From an uncultured Dechloromonas sp. (GTDB lineage Bacteria > Pseudomonadota > Gammaproteobacteria > Burkholderiales > Rhodocyclaceae): a stretch of 15,825 nt of DNA. Location: the NCBI GenBank assembly GCA_946477505.1, contig CAMKYP010000032.1, positions 1 to 15,825 of the forward strand, written 5' to 3'. The notes beneath the pieces are model-generated. The model did no database searches and was not told the origin of the DNA. It worked only from the letters and a program-made list of their open reading frames with translations. Below, piece after piece: positions 1 through 6,519 of the stretch (position 1 is its first letter; every line of letters begins with the position of its first letter). Made by a program: the position numbers and the translations under genes.

Positions 1-543
1 ATTCTCAAGATCATCGCCGCCAAGCCGGATGCCGTGCTGATCGGCGGCGCCGGCACCCCGGCCGCCCTGCCGCAGAAGGTACTCAAGGAAAAAGGCTACA
101 AGGGCCTGATCTACCAGACGCACGGCGTTGCCAACAATGACTTCCTGCGCGTCGGCGGCAAGGATGTCGAAGGCGCCTTCCTGCCGGTCGGCCCGATGGT
201 CGTTGCCGCCCAGTTGCCGGCCGATCACCCGGTCAAGAAGTCGGCCATGGAATACGTCACCAAGTACGAAGCCGCCCACGGCAAGGGTAGCGTCAGCTCC
301 TTCGGCGGCCACGCCTGGGATGCCGGCGTGCTGCTGCAGAACGCCGTTCCGGTCGCGCTCAAGAAAGCCAAGCCGGGCACCGTCGAGTTCCGCCGCGCCC
401 TGCGCGACGCGCTCGAAGGCACCAAGAACGTTGCTGGCGCCCACGGCATCTTCAATCTGACGCCGAACGACCACCAGGGCTTCGACCAGCGCGCCCGCGT
501 CATGGTCACCATCGAAAACGGCACCTGGAAGCTCCTGAAGTAA
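1..543 (+). CDS. Branched-chain amino acid-type ABC transporter substrate-binding protein (3' part)
   Basis: The frame is open from base 1 to a TAA at 541-543, giving the C-terminal 180 residues; the start and signal peptide lie outside the window. The fold style (GGAGTPAALPQKVL, a GGHAWDAGVLL helix, and a final beta strand ending in WKLLK) fits periplasmic type-I binding proteins of the LivJ/LivK (Peripla_BP_6) family. These capture branched-chain amino acids, amides or aromatic acids in the periplasm. The downstream permease/ATPase genes make it the binding component of the same transporter. The substrate cannot be told from this fragment. A hairpin and a terminator follow, which would let this gene be expressed more strongly than the membrane components. 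Confidence 0.88.
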   Translation: MLKIIAAKPDAVLIGGAGTPAALPQKVLKEKGYKGLIYQTHGVANNDFLRVGGKDVEGAFLPVGPMVVAAQLPADHPVKKSAMEYVTKYEAAHGKGSVSSFGGHAWDAGVLLQNAVPVALKKAKPGTVEFRRALRDALEGTKNVAGAHGIFNLTPNDHQGFDQRARVMVTIENGTWKLLK

Positions 544-562
544 TCGGTCACGCGCCCCCGGC

Positions 563-603
563 GTCGCTCCGCATGCCTGCCACTGGCAGGTAGCGGGAGC
601 GAC
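563..603 (+). repeat. Large intergenic stem-loop between binding-protein and permease genes
   Basis: Outer arms GTCGCTCC (563-570) and GGAGCGAC (596-603) are perfect complements. Inner arms CCTGCC (576-581) and GGCAGG (585-590) close on a 3-nt loop, and short partly paired segments lie between the two helices. A hairpin this size, 20 bp after a binding-protein stop codon, could protect the upstream mRNA from 3' decay. It could also be a copy of a genome-wide intergenic repeat. Only the symmetry is seen; the role is inferred. Confidence 0.6.
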
Positions 604-647
604 CCGGCGGTCGCCAGGCCCGATGTCCCTGATTTATCGAACCCCCC

Positions 648-676
648 GGCGCGCCTGACGCGCTTTTTCTCTTTTT
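648..676 (+). terminator. Rho-independent terminator/attenuator upstream of the fused permease gene
   Basis: GCGCG (649-653) and CGCGC (659-663) form an all-GC stem with a CCTGA loop, followed by TTTTTCTCTTTTT. It ends about 12 bp before the next start codon. Inside one transport operon it would act as a partial terminator, lowering permease/ATPase expression relative to the binding protein. Confidence 0.7.
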
Positions 677-688
677 GTTGGGTCGCTG

Positions 689-3544
689 ATGGACCTCCAG
701 ATTCTCCTTCTCCTCGGCCAGGACGGCATTACCAACGGCGCCATCTACGCGCTGCTCGCCCTCGCACTGGTTCTTGTTTTCGCCGTCACCCGCATCATTT
801 TCATTCCGCAAGGCGAGTTCGTCGCCTTCGGCGCGCTGACGCTGGCCTCGCTGCAGGCCGGGCAGGTACCGGGAACGGTCTGGCTGCTCCTCGGGCTCGG
901 CTCCGCGGTAGCCTTGCTCGACGGCTATCGGCTGGTCCGCGACGGCCAATTCGCCAAGCTGCCGACGCTGCTCATCACCAACGTCGGCATCCCGCTGCTG
1001 GCTGCGGCCGGCCTGTTCGCCATGCCGCCCAGCCAGTTGCCGCTGTGGGGACAGGTCATCCTCGCCATGCTGCTGGTCGTGCCGCTCGGCCCGATGATCT
1101 ACCGCATCGCCTACCAGCCACTGGCCAGCGCCTCGGTGCTCGTCCTGCTCATCGTTTCGGTGGCCGTGCACCTCGCCCTGATCGGTCTCGGCCTGCTCTT
1201 CTTCGGCGCCGAAGGATGGCGCACCCCGGCCTTCACCGACCTCAGCTTCGAACTGGCCGGCGCGCCTCTGCAGGGGCAGACCATTCTCGTCGTCGTCGCC
1301 TCGGCCCTGCTCATCATCGGCCTCTATTTCTTCTTCGAACGCACCATCTACGGCAAGGCCCTGCGCGCCACTGCCATGAACCGCACCGGCGCCCGGCTGA
1401 TGGGCATTCCGCCCATCCTCGCCGGCAAGCTGTGCTTCACGCTGGCCGCCGCCATCGGCGCCTTCTCCGGCATCCTGATCGCGCCGATCACCACCATCTA
1501 CTACGACTCCGGCTTCCTGATCGGCCTCAAGGGTTTCGTCGGCGCCATCATCGGCGGCCTGGCTTCGTACCCCATCGCCGCGCTGGGCGCCATTCTGGTC
1601 GGCCTGCTCGAATCCTTCTCGTCCTTCCACGCCAGCGCCTTCAAGGAAGTCATCGTCTTTACGCTGATCATCCCGGTCCTGCTCTGGCGCTCGCTGACCG
1701 CGCACCACATCGAGGAAGAAGAGGAAAAGGGCGACGAAGTGGCCGGCGGCAACGCCCCCGGCAAGGCCGCTGCGGCTGGCGCGCTGCGCCGTCACGCCCC
1801 GTTGCTTGCCTTCGTTGCCGTGCTCGCCGTCGCCCCGCAGGTACTGCCCGAGTTCTCGGTCACCCTGCTCAACTACATCGGTCTCTACGCCATTGTTGCA
1901 GTCGGCCTCGTGCTGCTGACCGGCGTCGGCGGCTTGACCTCCTTCGGGCAGGCGGCTTTCGTCGGCCTCGGCGCCTACACCACGGCCTGGCTGACCACCG
2001 TGCACGGTGTGTCGCCCTGGCTCACGCTGTTCGTCGGCCTGGCGCTGACCGCCGCCGTCGCCCTGTCGCTCGGTTTCATCACCCTGCGCATGGGCGGGCA
2101 CTACCTGCCGCTGGGCACCATCGCCTGGGGCATCAGCCTGTACTTCCTGTTCGGCAACGTTGAATTCCTCGGCGGCCACACCGGCATCACCGGCATCCCG
2201 GCCGTCTCTCTGGCCGGCTGGGAACTGAAGTCGGGCCGCGAATTCTTCTACCTCATCTGGCTGATCCTGCTGCTTGCCATCGTCAGCATCAGCAACCTGC
2301 TCGACTCGCGCGTCGGCCGCGCCATCCGCGCCCTCAAGGGCGGCACCGTGATGGCCGAGGCAATGGGCGTGAACACAGCTCGCGAAAAGATCGTCATCTT
2401 CCTCATCGCGGCCCTGCTGGCCTGCGTCTCCGGCTGGCTGTACGCCCATCTGCAGCGCTTCGTCAATCCCACGCCGTTCGCGCTGAACCAGGGTATCGAA
2501 TACCTGTTCATGGCCGTGGTCGGCGGCATCGGCCATGTCTGGGGCGCGGTGCTCGGCGCCGGGGTCATCACCATCCTCAAGCAGTGGCTGCAGGACTGGC
2601 TACCGCAACTGCTCGGCCAGAGCGGCAATTTCGAAATCATCGTCTTCGGCATCGCCATGGTGCTGGTGCTGCAAAAGGCGAGGGCAGGGCTGTGGCCGGT
2701 GATCCTGCGCCTGCTGCCGGCCCGCGCGATTCACCGCGAAGTGCCGCAGGCCGAACCGCTGCCGCGCCGCCAGCCGGCCGCCAGCGGCACCGTGCTGCTC
2801 GAAGCCAGCGAAGTCACCAAGCGCTTCGGCGGCCTGGTCGCCAACAACAACATGAGCCTGAGCGTGAAGGCCGGCGAGGTCATGGCGCTGATCGGCCCGA
2901 ACGGCGCCGGCAAGAGCACGATGTTCAACTGCATTTCGGCGGTGAATCCGGCCACCGAAGGCAAGATCGCCTTCCTCGGCGAATCGACGGCCGACCTGCA
3001 GGCCCGCGACATCGCCAAGCGCGGCATGAGCCGGACCTTCCAGCACGTGCGCCTCCTCGGCAACATGAGCGTGCTGGAAAACGTCGCCATCGGCGCCCAC
3101 CTGCGCGGTGGCAAGGGCGTGCTGTCGTCGGCCCTGCGCCTCGACCGCGCCGAGGAAAACCGCCTGCTTGCCGAAGCTGCCCGCCAGATCGAGCGCGTCG
3201 GCCTCGCCGAGTACATGTTCGACCCGGCCGGCAGCCTGGCGCTCGGCCAGCAACGCATTGTCGAGATCGCCCGCGCGCTGGCCTCCGACCCCTGCCTGCT
3301 GCTCCTCGACGAACCCGCCGCCGGCCTGCGCTACCGCGAAAAGCTGGCGCTGTCCGACCTGCTTCAAAAGCTGCGCGCCGAAGGCATGGGCATCCTGCTC
3401 GTCGAACACGACATGGATTTCGTCATGGGCCTGGCAGACCGCATCGTGGTCATGGAATTCGGCGAAAAGATCGCAGAAGGCCTGCCCGAGCAGGTTCAGA
3501 AGGATCCGAAAGTACTTGAAGCCTATCTGGGAGGGGTCGAATAA
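689..3544 (+). CDS. Fused LivH-LivM-LivG branched-chain amino acid ABC transporter (two permeases plus ATPase)
   Basis: One uninterrupted 951-residue frame contains three parts normally made as separate proteins. Residues 1-337 are a LivH-type permease with the NGAIYALLALALVLVF start and a GAIIGGL motif near 286. Residues 338-368 are an acidic/Ala-Gly linker (IEEEEEKGDE). Residues 369-675 are a LivM-type permease (GLTSFGQAAFVGLGAY near 415, VVGGIGHVWGA near 610). Residues 700-951 are a LivG ATPase: Walker A GPNGAGKST at 736, Q-loop Q785, signature LALGQQR at 850, Walker B LLLLDE at 870 and H-loop His907. LivG signatures are more often LSYGQQR or LAYGQQR. Both permease halves are multi-pass inner-membrane domains, and the ATPase is cytoplasmic. 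It should pair with the downstream LivF. The Shine-Dalgarno (TTGGGTCG) is weak. LivM-LivG fusions are known; I am less familiar with all three joined. Confidence 0.92.
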   Translation: MDLQILLLLGQDGITNGAIYALLALALVLVFAVTRIIFIPQGEFVAFGALTLASLQAGQVPGTVWLLLGLGSAVALLDGYRLVRDGQFAKLPTLLITNVGIPLLAAAGLFAMPPSQLPLWGQVILAMLLVVPLGPMIYRIAYQPLASASVLVLLIVSVAVHLALIGLGLLFFGAEGWRTPAFTDLSFELAGAPLQGQTILVVVASALLIIGLYFFFERTIYGKALRATAMNRTGARLMGIPPILAGKLCFTLAAAIGAFSGILIAPITTIYYDSGFLIGLKGFVGAIIGGLASYPIAALGAILVGLLESFSSFHASAFKEVIVFTLIIPVLLWRSLTAHHIEEEEEKGDEVAGGNAPGKAAAAGALRRHAPLLAFVAVLAVAPQVLPEFSVTLLNYIGLYAIVAVGLVLLTGVGGLTSFGQAAFVGLGAYTTAWLTTVHGVSPWLTLFVGLALTAAVALSLGFITLRMGGHYLPLGTIAWGISLYFLFGNVEFLGGHTGITGIPAVSLAGWELKSGREFFYLIWLILLLAIVSISNLLDSRVGRAIRALKGGTVMAEAMGVNTAREKIVIFLIAALLACVSGWLYAHLQRFVNPTPFALNQGIEYLFMAVVGGIGHVWGAVLGAGVITILKQWLQDWLPQLLGQSGNFEIIVFGIAMVLVLQKARAGLWPVILRLLPARAIHREVPQAEPLPRRQPAASGTVLLEASEVTKRFGGLVANNNMSLSVKAGEVMALIGPNGAGKSTMFNCISAVNPATEGKIAFLGESTADLQARDIAKRGMSRTFQHVRLLGNMSVLENVAIGAHLRGGKGVLSSALRLDRAEENRLLAEAARQIERVGLAEYMFDPAGSLALGQQRIVEIARALASDPCLLLLDEPAAGLRYREKLALSDLLQKLRAEGMGILLVEHDMDFVMGLADRIVVMEFGEKIAEGLPEQVQKDPKVLEAYLGGVE

Positions 3545-4299
3545 TGAGCATGACCCACCTGCACGACAACGAGGTTATCCTCGACGTCAAGAACCTGCGC
3601 GTCGCCTATGGCAAGGTCGAAGCCCTGCACGAAGTCAGCCTGACCATCCGCCGGGGCGAGATCGTCACCGTCATCGGCCCCAATGGCGCCGGCAAGACGA
3701 CCCTGCTCTCGGCCCTGATGGGCCTGCTGCCCTCCAACGGCGACATCGTATACATGGGGCATCCGCAAAAGCAGGATCGCTCGGTCGAGCATCTGGTACG
3801 CCACGGCATGACACTCGTACCCGAAAAGCGCGAGCTGTTCGCCGAAATGAGCGTCGAGGACAACCTGCTGCTCGGCGCCTTCGACCGCTACCGTACCGGC
3901 CACCGCGACGAGATGGAGACCATGGACGAGGTCTTCGAACTCTTCCCGCGCCTGCAGGAGCGGCGTGCCCAACTGGCCGGCACCCTCTCCGGCGGCGAGC
4001 GCCAGATGCTTGCCATGGGCCGCGCCCTGATGGCCAAGCCCAAGCTGCTGATGCTCGACGAACCCAGCCTCGGCCTGGCGCCGCTGATCATCAAGGAAAT
4101 CTTCCGCACCATCTCGGCGCTCAAGGAAACCGGCGTCGCCATCCTGCTCGTTGAGCAGAATGCTCGCGCTGCACTGCAGGTCTCGGACTACGGCTACGTG
4201 CTGGAGACTGGCGAAGTCTCACTGGCCGGACCAAGCGCCGAACTGGCAGCTGATCCGCGCGTCATCGAAGCGTATCTTGGGCTCGGCCAAAAACACTGA
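3544..4299 (+). CDS. livF: LivF-type ABC transporter ATP-binding protein
   Basis: This 251-residue protein has all the ABC ATPase motifs: Walker A GPNGAGKTT at 45, signature LSGGE at 148, Walker B LLMLDE at 168, and VEQN at 203 where LivF proteins carry Gln instead of the H-loop His. PEKRELFAEMSVEDNL near 93 is typical of LivF. It hydrolyses ATP as the partner of the LivG domain at the C terminus of the preceding fused protein, powering uptake through the fused permeases. The ATG overlaps the previous stop by one base (TAATG), and GGGAGGGG lies 7 bases upstream, so the two genes are translationally coupled. A strong terminator follows 43 bp after its stop, so this is the last gene of the operon. 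Confidence 0.93.
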   Translation: MSMTHLHDNEVILDVKNLRVAYGKVEALHEVSLTIRRGEIVTVIGPNGAGKTTLLSALMGLLPSNGDIVYMGHPQKQDRSVEHLVRHGMTLVPEKRELFAEMSVEDNLLLGAFDRYRTGHRDEMETMDEVFELFPRLQERRAQLAGTLSGGERQMLAMGRALMAKPKLLMLDEPSLGLAPLIIKEIFRTISALKETGVAILLVEQNARAALQVSDYGYVLETGEVSLAGPSAELAADPRVIEAYLGLGQKH

Positions 4300-4316
4300 G
4301 CCGCCACCGCCTGGGA

Positions 4317-4330
4317 TGCCAAGCTTGGCA
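4317..4330. repeat. Perfect 14-bp palindrome after livF
   Basis: TGCCAAGCTTGGCA is fully self-complementary and is flanked by GGGA and CACCC, which extends the symmetry weakly. It sits between the livF stop and the terminator. It may simply be an accessory RNA hairpin; no function is assigned. Confidence 0.5.
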
Positions 4331-4342
4331 CACCCGTGAAGC

Positions 4343-4372
4343 AAAAAAAGGAACCCGACGGGTTCCTTTTTT
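4343..4372 (+). terminator. Rho-independent terminator of the Liv operon
   Basis: The stem is GGAACCC (4350-4356) and GGGTTCC (4360-4366) around a GAC loop. An A7 run precedes it and T6 follows, so the A/T arms extend the pairing. With A on one side and T on the other it could work in both directions. It marks the end of the high-G+C transporter block. Confidence 0.92.
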
Positions 4373-4636
4373 GGATGGGCTGCAGTTTCTTGGTGTCAAC
4401 ATGTGACCGTGTTTCGGCCTTTGCTGCCGTTGGGTCGCATCCAGCGATATGTCAGGATAGAGGCCGATTGCTGACGGTGGCAGCACTCAGGAATCACGAA
4501 TGCACCTTCTTCCCCTCCACGGCCAGCCTTACTGATTACCGGCCTAATGGAACGAAATGCATCAATTTCGATCGAATCAGGGCTCGTCATACCCTATGCT
4601 CGTCCGGTAGACTGGCGTGTTCAGGGGACTCAAAAA
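4373..4636. other. Intergenic stretch at the left edge of the low-G+C cassette
   Basis: This stretch fills most of the 337-bp gap between livF and the DUF488 gene. I see no convincing gene. A possible in-frame extension of the DUF488 gene back to 4547 lacks family similarity. A short inverted repeat CGAAAT-N6-ATTTCG lies at 4553-4570. No -35/-10 pair is clear enough to call, although a promoter for the DUF488 gene should lie here. Base composition falls noticeably compared with the region before 4300. Confidence 0.4.
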
Positions 4637-5122
4637 ATGACTGTATTTACGATTGGTTACGAGGGAATCGACATCGACGCGTTCGTGTCGCTGCTTAGCG
4701 AACACGGCATCGAGACCGTAGTGGACATCCGCGAACTGCCCCTCTCCCGTAAGCCCGGGTTCTCGAAGAAGGCGCTTGGTAATATTCTGAACCTTTCGGG
4801 CTATGAGTATCTCCACGTGGCCGCACTGGGCTGCCCGAAGCCTGTACGGGAACGCTATCGAGACGATAGCAACTGGGCACGCTACACAGAAGGCTTCCTA
4901 GCTCACCTGAAGACTCAAGAAAATGCGATAGCCGAGTTGGCCGGTCTGGTAGCCTCATCTAATTGTGCATTGATGTGCTACGAAGCCGACTACAATTTCT
5001 GCCATCGATCACTCGTGGCAAATGCTATCCGGGACTGCAGCGGCGCGGGGATAGAGCACATCAAAGCAAAGGGGGCTAGAACAATGAGCCTTGTGGCGTC
5101 TCCGCGGGCGGTTTTCGCTTAG
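4637..5122 (+). CDS. DUF488 family protein
   Basis: This 161-residue protein begins MTVFTIGYEG and continues with VVDIRELPLSRKPGFSK (28-44) and CALMCYEADYNFCHR (110-124). The TIGYEG start, the VD(I/V)R..P.SR..GFSK block and the CYE-x(n)-CHR block are the hallmarks of DUF488. Its biochemical function is not established; the conserved Asp, Arg, Cys and His residues suggest a catalytic or metal/nucleotide-binding site. The start at 4637 has AGGGGA 8 bases upstream and matches the usual N terminus, so the 30 extra in-frame codons back to 4547 are rejected. Its 3' end overlaps the convergent neighbour by 47 bp. G+C is about 48-50%, well below the flanking transporter genes, which suggests horizontal acquisition. 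Confidence 0.9.
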   Translation: MTVFTIGYEGIDIDAFVSLLSEHGIETVVDIRELPLSRKPGFSKKALGNILNLSGYEYLHVAALGCPKPVRERYRDDSNWARYTEGFLAHLKTQENAIAELAGLVASSNCALMCYEADYNFCHRSLVANAIRDCSGAGIEHIKAKGARTMSLVASPRAVFA

Positions 5123-5912
5123 GCGGATAGACTAGGCTGATAATCAGCCACTGGTTTTGAAACCGGTGCTGGTTACCCATCAGGAACATCAGTTCTTTCC
5201 CCAAGAGTTCTCCCCCGAGCTTCTCCCGAAACGGGGCTTCCCAGTTCGGACCATGACTTCGCCGACAGTGCCAATATAGGGCTCCAGCCTCCCAATCCAC
5301 GATTTTGTGGACGTGCTCTTGCTCACCTTCTGGCGTATCGCAGACATAGCGGTAATAGAAGTCAAAAGGCACCTTTCGTAATTCCTTCACCTGCTTCTTG
5401 GCCTCATCTTCCGAAAAAAGATCGCCCTGCATTTGCTGCCGAGTTAGCTTTTCCTTTTCGTCGTCAGTCCAATCGGCATTGCGAGCCTTCGAGATCTCTA
5501 GTCCGGTAACTCGCTTCGGCCTCAAAAGGGCAAGAGAGAGCCCGTCCGCTTGGCGGCTTGCTTCAAGTGCTTCAAAGCTGCCGAAGGACGGAACTTTGTC
5601 CAACCAGTTTCGCCGAGCTGCCCACTCCTTCTTTGTATCGAGACACTCGCCGCAGGAGATCGTGTCGGTGTAGAGCTTGTGGCTTTCTGGCCGATGGTCT
5701 TTATTGGCCTTTTCGACACGGACATTGATCCACTGCCACTTCTTAAACTGGCTACCCTCCTCGACCATGCGAAATGGAACAGGATAAAGACGCCGCATAC
5801 TCCCATGTTCGCTGATGCCAGCCACACAGGAGGTCTCCACGTACTGCGCGCTGGGCGATGGATATGTTTTCGCCAAGATCAGAATACGTTCAACCCGCCC
5901 CTGCGCCATCAT
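5076..5912 (-). CDS. Uncharacterised conserved protein convergent with DUF488 gene
   Basis: This 278-residue soluble protein has no signal peptide or membrane segment. Visible blocks are RILILAKTYPSPS (9-21), SCVAGISEHGSMRRLYPVPFR (28-48), SCGEC (86-90), LLRPKRV (129-135), PFDFYYRYVCDTPEG (182-196), HKIVDWEAGALYWHC (202-216) and FLMGNQH followed by VYPPKR (243-266). I recall RLYPVPFR, a Cys/His patch before DWE, and GNQH...YPP as recurring in unnamed bacterial proteins, but I know no function. Several Cys/His residues could bind metal. Frame 5076-6122 stays open upstream, but GAGGGGG (5915-5921) sits just before tandem ATGs at 5912 and 5909; 5909 is better spaced. The tail of the gene is antisense to the end of the DUF488 gene, so the two probably travel as a unit. 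Confidence 0.75.
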   Translation of the reverse strand: MMAQGRVERILILAKTYPSPSAQYVETSCVAGISEHGSMRRLYPVPFRMVEEGSQFKKWQWINVRVEKANKDHRPESHKLYTDTISCGECLDTKKEWAARRNWLDKVPSFGSFEALEASRQADGLSLALLRPKRVTGLEISKARNADWTDDEKEKLTRQQMQGDLFSEDEAKKQVKELRKVPFDFYYRYVCDTPEGEQEHVHKIVDWEAGALYWHCRRSHGPNWEAPFREKLGGELLGKELMFLMGNQHRFQNQWLIISLVYPPKRKPPAETPQGSLF

Positions 5913-5964
5913 CTCCCCCTCTAGGTTTTTGCCTCTACACCAAACCAAGCTGTGCTTGCCCATA

Positions 5965-5992
5965 CATTTATCCACTTGCCATTGGATAAATG
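5965..5992. promoter_or_regulatory. Perfect 10-bp inverted repeat, candidate operator
   Basis: CATTTATCCA (5965-5974) and TGGATAAATG (5983-5992) are exact complements separated by 8 bases. They lie in the divergent region between the minus-strand 278-residue protein and a possible plus-strand small gene. The spacer contains the -35-like hexamer of the promoter below, so a bound repressor would block it. The symmetry is seen directly; the operator role is inferred. Confidence 0.55.
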
Positions 5993-6005
5993 ATGTAAAT
6001 AGCAT
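5977..6005 (+). promoter_or_regulatory. Candidate sigma70 promoter reading rightwards
   Basis: TTGCCA (5977-5982, 5 of 6 to consensus) is followed after exactly 17 bases by TAGCAT (6000-6005, 4 of 6). It would transcribe towards the small frame starting at 6093, and its -35 sits in the centre of the inverted repeat at 5965-5992. Confidence 0.45.
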
Positions 6006-6092
6006 CGGAAGATAGTAGTTTTGCATACATATGTTGCTGGGCATAGAGACACGCGTGGAGAACCAAGCGAAAGTCCAGTGACGGAGATTGTT

Positions 6093-6254
6093 TTGGCAAA
6101 TAAAAGAAATATACGAAAACAAGGCAAGGAATCCGCAGTTGATGGGACATCCGAACAGCTTTTCGCTGGACTATCTCCAGAAGAGGGACGACCCTTGCTG
6201 AGCGAGGACTACATTCGGCAAGCCCGAATGTATAGCGGCAGTTCAGGTCACTGA
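6093..6254 (+). CDS. Possible 53-residue small protein (TTG start)
   Basis: The frame starts at TTG 6093 with GGAG at 6083-6086, 6 bases upstream, which is a good ribosome site. It ends with TGA at 6252-6254. The product is basic at the N terminus (ANKRNIRKQGK), hydrophilic, and ends LSPEEGRPLLSEDYIRQARMYSG before a short tail. I recognise no family. An upstream in-frame ATG at 6021 exists but has no visible ribosome site. Support comes from the promoter-like sequence, the ribosome site and the protein-like C-terminal half. Against it are the short length and non-ATG start. If real, it is divergent from the 278-residue gene and could be its regulator or a third cassette component. Confidence 0.35.
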   Translation: MANKRNIRKQGKESAVDGTSEQLFAGLSPEEGRPLLSEDYIRQARMYSGSSGH

Positions 6255-6386
6255 TTGGTCGAGGCGCCAGCAGCTCATACGATCAGGATCAATTACTACG
6301 ACTCTTGATCTGTGCTTTCCTGACGTTGGTGGCTCTGAGTCTCAATGACCGTTTTGGCCGACAAATTGACTGCCATCCTGCAGCAG

Positions 6387-6442
6387 ATTTTTCATTATCT
6401 ACGGCAGTAGTTTTTCACTAACCTGGCACGTTTTTCACTAAC
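6387..6442. repeat. Direct-repeat cluster GTTTTTCACTAAC
   Basis: Two identical 13-bp copies lie at 6410-6422 and 6430-6442, exactly 20 bp apart, and a 10-of-13 copy (ATTTTTCATTATC) at 6387-6399. The spacing of about two helical turns would suit protein binding on one face. Short tandem repeats like this are also found at ends of some insertion sequences such as the IS21 family. No transposase gene is present. The rest of the 262-bp gap 6255-6516 holds no gene that I can support. Confidence 0.6.
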
Positions 6443-6493
6443 TGCGTCAACCTACACCGCCATTCGTGCCACAAGACCCACTGGACTTTGCTA

Positions 6494-6519
6494 CATGATT
6501 CGATAATACTTGAATCATG
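6494..6519 (+). promoter_or_regulatory. ars promoter/operator overlapping arsR start
   Basis: CATGATTC (6494-6501) and GAATCATG (6512-6519) form a perfect 8-bp inverted repeat with a 10-base spacer. The spacer holds GATAAT (6502-6507), 5 of 6 to the -10 consensus, and the right arm includes the arsR ATG. No good -35 lies at the right distance; TGGACT at 6482 is the closest. The expected transcription start is near 6514, leaving almost no leader. ArsR-family repressors bind such dyads and block RNA polymerase. Confidence 0.6.

Noticed and set aside
548..2536. 662-codon open frame on the minus strand
   Set aside because: Antisense to the LivH-LivM part of the fused gene. It is rich in Asp/Glu/Gln/Gly with no domain, a typical artefact of high-G+C coding DNA.
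4553..4570. Inverted repeat CGAAAT-N6-ATTTCG as an operator for the DUF488 gene
   Set aside because: A 6-bp arm is common by chance at this composition and no promoter elements align with it.
4336..4698. 120-codon open frame on the plus strand after livF
   Set aside because: Its start lies in the Liv operon terminator and its end overlaps the well-supported DUF488 gene in another frame; no ribosome site.
5913..6122. 70-codon N-terminal extension of the 278-residue protein
   Set aside because: It crosses the perfect inverted repeat and promoter-like region, has unusual Cys/Trp/Phe-rich sequence, and a strong purine-rich ribosome site sits directly before the ATGs at 5912/5909.
6387..6442. 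CRISPR-like array
   Set aside because: Only two exact 13-bp repeats with a 7-bp gap, no spacer-sized intervals and no cas genes in the window.
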